From Owenia fusiformis (lineage: Eukaryota; Annelida; Polychaeta; Sabellida; Oweniidae), in contig CAIIXF020000009.1 of assembly GCA_903813345.2 (NCBI GenBank), positions 7,930,030 through 7,994,029 of the forward strand: DNA of 64,000 nt. Reading direction: 5' to 3'. Shown in pieces: positions 61,701 to 64,000 of the stretch. Numbering within the stretch: position 1 is the stretch's first letter; each line of letters opens with the position of its first letter. A model generated the notes under the pieces. It was not told the DNA's origin, made no database searches, and saw only the letters and a program-made list of their open reading frames with translations. The position numbers and the translations under genes are program-made.

Positions 61701-63354
61701 TCCAAATTAGTGCCATCATTTGTGTTTGACACCAAACATTCACACTCGAAGTGACAGGATTTTATCTCTATTGTATAGTTCGTTTGGGGGAAAAGTTTGC
61801 CTAATGTTACATAGTGTTTGGTACCCTCATCCTGTATATAATCAACACCAACGTTTTCTGACGTTGCTCTATCTGTTATGTAATGTATAACTTTGAAGCT
61901 GGTCGGAAAGATGTACATAAACATTGCCCCTTCCTCGTTATATACAGTCCGATTCATAAATGTGAATTCGATTTTGTCGAGACCAACCGTGTCTACTTTG
62001 AAGTCTTGAGCCATCCAAACCGCTAAAATGATATAGAAATAATCTAGATAAACACACATGAGTAACATTTATATATGACAATGAATAAAATAAAGATAAT
62101 GAATGCCTAAAACAAAAGATATATGAGGAGGATTGTTTCTATTGTTTCTTGAGATTAAGGTGTATATTCCCTGATCCGCATTTATTCAATAAATATCAGC
62201 ATTGTTTGAATCTCGCTGTATACTGGCCATAACTGTATCAATGCTACAGTCTCTGCGTTGGAACTTTGTAAGGCTTGGCGTATTGTCGGGTAAGTTTTTG
62301 TCTGTACTGTAGTGCAAGCATGGACAGTGGCAAATGTTAGACGTTGGAACAGCCAGTTCATACTCAATTTGTATCTATCGAGATGTACATACTACTTAAT
62401 GTTAAACAAAAGTCGCACTCGTTTGGTACCATAAGGAGTATTTTTGTAGAGAAAGATATGAGTAAAAGGCATACTTTGAACGGTGGCCATCGCTGGTAGA
62501 TCTGATCACATGTGTCTACCACCTATATTATAACGAATTGAGGTAGTTCTGTATATTCGGGAAAATGAAAAAACTGAGGGAAGATCATTTCAACATTTCA
62601 TTGTTGATCTTATCACGCTGGTTAAATTTAAAAAAGAAGTGAAAGTCAAAAGCGTGTCAAGAATCTATCAAAAGAAAAACTACATTCTAAAGGGACATTT
62701 TGAAGCATAGTTCAAGCAGTGAAGATCGTAATGTATACACCTTCGATATACACCTGTGAAGAAACAAAGAGATTGATAATATCACACATTTTAAGCACAA
62801 AAACATTCAGGGGTTCTACTTGTAATTGCAAAGAAGTTAGGCCCCTCCAAAGATATTATCCTTTTGCTGATTCTTTTCAAAGGACCGGTTGGACAGGACT
62901 TCGAATCATATAAAGGCCAAAAGGATTTTTGATACTGATATCGTCAAATTAAAGTTTAAAAAGACAATTACGCCGTAAGGGCCTACTAAGCTTTAAAGCA
63001 TGTCTATGGGTTCAAATGCAGCACCTCGAGTATTACCTGTCTGGAAACTATGTTGAGCTACCCTATAGTCAACTTTGCAGGGGTCCAGTTCACATTTACA
63101 CACACCCGTACATGATTGTATCTTAACACTATAATTAGTCTGAGGGAACAAATTGCGGAGGGAAATGTTGTATTTAGCACCACTGTATTCAATACGATCA
63201 ACTTGAGAGGTTGATGGCTGAGAAGAAACAACATGGCTGAGTAAAAAATATTCAGGGACTAATTGTAATGGGTTTCTGATCTTCGGTTCAATGAAAAGCA
63301 ACTGGGCTGAATCTATATACGCAACCGTGTGGAACATCTCGATCGCTGGTACAA
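46619..63354 (-). CDS. MET-like receptor tyrosine kinase with FN3/GCC2/IPT ectodomain, 3' 21 exons
   Basis: Twenty-one minus-strand exons give 1426 in-frame residues, and the 5' end lies beyond the right edge. Order (fragment residues): four FN3-like modules (1-523), cysteine-rich GCC2/GCC3 segments (about 524-691), three IPT/TIG domains (about 692-1010), a transmembrane helix (about 1018-1041), an Arg-rich stop-transfer ([14 protein letters not shown]), and a tyrosine kinase (about 1140-1415). The kinase has [42 protein letters not shown] and YETEYYK. These resemble MET/RON throughout, including the twin tyrosines. The tail ends [11 protein letters not shown]. By homology it is a cell-surface receptor that signals by autophosphorylation. 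The ligand is unknown. In MET, Sema and PSI domains precede the IPTs; here GCC2/GCC3 and FN3 modules do. Introns hold repeats at 47268-47670, 52179-52814 and 56276-56600; I saw nothing else in the other large introns. Confidence 0.9.
47032..47168 (-). CDS. RTK exon: kinase C-lobe
   Basis: [20 protein letters not shown] then [18 protein letters not shown]. Joins the previous exon as KSDV|WSYG and the next as EI|YDIM. The donor is AT|GTAAGT. Confidence 0.93.
47268..47670 (+). repeat. Intronic tandem repeat, ~8 units
   Basis: Degenerate units of 'accaatcgcatttgactttt' then 'ctattttgtcaatatatct', each roughly 40-60 bp. Located in the intron between the two C-lobe exons of the kinase gene. Confidence 0.85.
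48821..48983 (-). CDS. RTK exon: DFG and activation loop
   Basis: [20 protein letters not shown] followed by [12 protein letters not shown]. Contains the magnesium-binding DFG and the paired activation-loop tyrosines. The acceptor is 'ctttttccag'; the donor is GTAAGA. Confidence 0.93.
49164..49273 (-). CDS. RTK exon: catalytic loop
   Basis: [20 protein letters not shown] then [11 protein letters not shown]. Has the catalytic Asp and Asn. The usual Ala in HRDLAARN is Thr here. Confidence 0.92.
49657..49844 (-). CDS. RTK exon: helix C to hinge
   Basis: [20 protein letters not shown], then [19 protein letters not shown]. The EEG...MKDF helix C and the VVLPYM hinge are MET-like. The donor ATA|GTAGGT keeps frame into QITV. 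Confidence 0.88.
50974..51057 (-). CDS. RTK exon: glycine loop and VAVK
   Basis: [20 protein letters not shown] then VAVKTLHG, which supplies the ATP-anchoring Lys. The acceptor is 'cacattttag'; the donor is G|GTAAGC. Confidence 0.92.
51282..51458 (-). CDS. RTK exon: juxtamembrane and start of kinase
   Basis: [20 protein letters not shown] through [20 protein letters not shown] and RPIGKG. The acceptor 'atttacctgaag' is weak in pyrimidines, but the frame is preserved on both sides. Confidence 0.83.
51718..52012 (-). CDS. RTK exon: end of IPT 3, transmembrane helix
   Basis: [20 protein letters not shown], then the helix [20 protein letters not shown], then [15 protein letters not shown]. The basic run marks the cytosolic side. 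Confidence 0.92.
52179..52814. mobile_element. Intronic MITE with CAGGGTGTC ends
   Basis: CAGGGTGTCAAAAAACAACG and its complement bound 636 bp flanked by TA. The inverted similarity extends about 50 bp inward ('ctacagcaaaaagt'). No coding content. Lies in the intron after the IPT 3 exon, on the 3' side. Confidence 0.87.
53211..53390 (-). CDS. RTK exon: IPT domain 3
   Basis: [20 protein letters not shown] then [17 protein letters not shown]. This shows the IPT pattern with a paired-Cys strand. Confidence 0.88.
53685..53975 (-). CDS. RTK exon: second half of IPT 2
   Basis: [17 protein letters not shown], an acidic insertion, then [19 protein letters not shown]. The donor is GCG|GTGAGT. Confidence 0.87.
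54232..54340 (-). CDS. RTK exon: first half of IPT 2
   Basis: [20 protein letters not shown] then [11 protein letters not shown]. The GGT.L.I.G start is the IPT signature. The acceptor is 'cttgattctag'. Confidence 0.88.
54932..55111 (-). CDS. RTK exon: second half of IPT 1
   Basis: [20 protein letters not shown] through [20 protein letters not shown]. The final segment begins the next IPT strand. The donor is AG|GTAAGA. Confidence 0.88.
55534..55676 (-). CDS. RTK exon: first half of IPT 1
   Basis: [20 protein letters not shown] then [20 protein letters not shown] and ICKIS. The 'P..GP..GGT.VTI' start is the classical IPT signature. Confidence 0.92.
55843..55932 (-). CDS. RTK exon: cysteine-rich segment
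   Basis: [20 protein letters not shown] ending QADCLD. The 'C..CP.NTY' pattern is GCC2/GCC3-like. Phase 0-0. Confidence 0.8.
56276..56600. repeat. Dispersed stem-loop repeat, copy 2 (intronic)
   Basis: A roughly 90 bp hairpin ('tatcattgaatatatgcctg' and its complement, with inner pairs 'ggtctgtc' and 'gacagacc') is followed by the tail 'acaaatgcttcgctgggtat', then 'gtaatac', shared with 24887-25394. Confidence 0.78.
56651..56742 (-). CDS. RTK exon: cysteine-rich segment
   Basis: [20 protein letters not shown] then [10 protein letters not shown]. The 'CPPG.YYD..R' start matches GCC2/GCC3 and ephrin-receptor-like repeats. Confidence 0.85.
57767..57925 (-). CDS. RTK exon: linker between cysteine-rich parts
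   Basis: [20 protein letters not shown] then [13 protein letters not shown]. It has no cysteines. The donor G|GTCAAT is weak, but it is the only one found that preserves phase with the next exon. Confidence 0.7.
58074..58238 (-). CDS. RTK exon: GCC2/GCC3 (ephrin-receptor-like) repeat
   Basis: [20 protein letters not shown], then [19 protein letters not shown]. Shows the regular 'CP.GTF...C..CP.G.Y....G...C..CP' spacing. Confidence 0.9.
59464..59796 (-). CDS. RTK exon: FN3-like module 4 (membrane-proximal)
   Basis: [20 protein letters not shown] through [20 protein letters not shown]. It lacks the L.PQTNY motif of its siblings but keeps the Cys pairs. Phase 1-1. Confidence 0.82.
60508..60984 (-). 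CDS. RTK exon: FN3-like module 3
   Basis: [20 protein letters not shown] through [20 protein letters not shown] and CECSEK, ending FSTTVKT. 'GL.P.T.Y.I.I' followed by a terminal 'T..T' is the FN3 signature. Phase 1-1. Confidence 0.87.
61582..62022 (-). CDS. RTK exon: FN3-like module 2
   Basis: [20 protein letters not shown] through [20 protein letters not shown] and CECL, ending SSTIIT. The downstream junction CAG|GCATGT implies a GC-AG intron, since no GT keeps the phase. Phase 1-1. Confidence 0.85.
63037..63354 (-). CDS. RTK exon: FN3-like module 1 (first in window)
   Basis: [20 protein letters not shown] through [20 protein letters not shown] and CKCELDPC, ending SFQT. Phase 1-1, so at least one further exon lies beyond 63354. 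Confidence 0.87.
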
Positions 63355-64000
63355 CTGGAATTAAATGCAAAATTGGTTTAGCCTTAGTACAAAATCCCAA
63401 CATGTTTGAATTTAGGATGTCCTATGGTTAACATATAGATAGGCTAGACTGAATGGCATGAATGGTCAAACAAATATGAAAAAATCCATCGAACTATGCC
63501 TCCCGTGGTACATTTTGAACTATGCAAAAATTGTGTGTTTAGCTTTTAGCTTTTTTATGACCGTACTACACCTGAAATAAATTTAACTAAGCAGGCCCGT
63601 AGCCATGGGGGGAGGTTCGGGGGATTTGACTCCCCCCCCACCGACCAAAATTTCTTTCAAAATCATGCAGTTTTTCTTAACTGAACCCCCTGAAATATTT
63701 TAAAAAGTGAACCCCCTTGGCAAATCCTGGCTACGTGCCTGCTGAGACAATATGTTTTACAAACAAACCAGTTTTATCGTTAGATTCTCAATTACATTGT
63801 TATCAATTCATTCATACTTTTTGCTTCCTGAAAAAACACGTTATTTGAGTCGGTTAAACATGTTACACAATGCAAACTTAGCCAAAGGCCTGTCGTTAAA
63901 TCAAACTCCACATCGCTACATACGCACATATGTTGTGTTTTCAAAAACAACTTTTTAAAAGAGTAAATAAGCGCATAAATAAAACTAGGTATTCATGTTT
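63355..64000. other. Upstream kinase-gene intron (partial)
   Basis: Apart from the poly-G element, nothing is recognisable. The next 5' exon is not in the window. Confidence 0.5.
63590..63743. mobile_element. Small poly-G element with AGCAGGC...GCCTGCT ends
   Basis: 'AGCAGGCCCGTAGCCA' at the left mirrors 'TGGCTACGTGCCTGCT' at the right with one mismatch or gap. Inside are G and C tracts. Related ends occur at 8515 and 34940. It is in the upstream intron of the kinase gene. Confidence 0.72.

Overview
This is AT-rich, intron-containing animal DNA. The genes have GT-AG introns and metazoan-specific families, and the intergenic space is crowded with short inverted-repeat transposons. The families (a Polycomb-class CBX protein, a MET-like receptor tyrosine kinase, a secreted beta-lactamase-like hydrolase) fit a bilaterian invertebrate, probably marine. 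I cannot fix the phylum from sequence alone.

Layout. Positions 1-194 (minus) hold the 5' end of a beta-lactamase-like serine hydrolase that runs off the left edge. About 0.6-4.5 kb is a cluster of inverted-repeat elements. A complete five-exon Polycomb/CBX gene (plus) occupies 12126-13651. Downstream are a 4 kb element with about 540 bp terminal inverted repeats (14.0-18.0 kb) that hosts a nested pogo-like MITE, and a decayed Tc1/mariner copy (20.8-22.5 kb). A two-exon gene for a 292-residue two-pass membrane protein with a C-terminal PPxY motif (plus) lies at 28395-30058. From 30.6 to 45.3 kb there is no convincing gene except a possible captured first exon. That stretch is instead dense in palindromes, minisatellites and foldback elements. 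From 46619 to 63354 (minus) 21 consecutive exons encode the C-terminal 1426 residues of a receptor tyrosine kinase whose 5' end lies beyond the right edge.

The kinase gene is the main biological content. Every exon junction in the model keeps the reading frame. In order it encodes at least four tandem FN3-like modules (each one exon, all phase 1-1), a cysteine-rich GCC2/GCC3 (ephrin-receptor-like) region, three IPT/TIG domains, one transmembrane helix, and a kinase domain that closely resembles the MET family, including twin activation-loop tyrosines. In MET itself, Sema and PSI domains precede the IPT repeats. Here a cysteine-rich region and FN3-like modules do, so the ectodomain is reassorted.

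The other striking signals are structural: an 887 bp near-perfect palindrome (40378-41264), a 540 bp palindrome carrying two mirror copies of what looks like a start codon plus splice donor (44801-45340), a compound palindrome spanning nearly 10 kb, and a CG-rich self-complementary island (44374-44633). The protein genes are independent loci. Nothing here suggests an operon or shared pathway.
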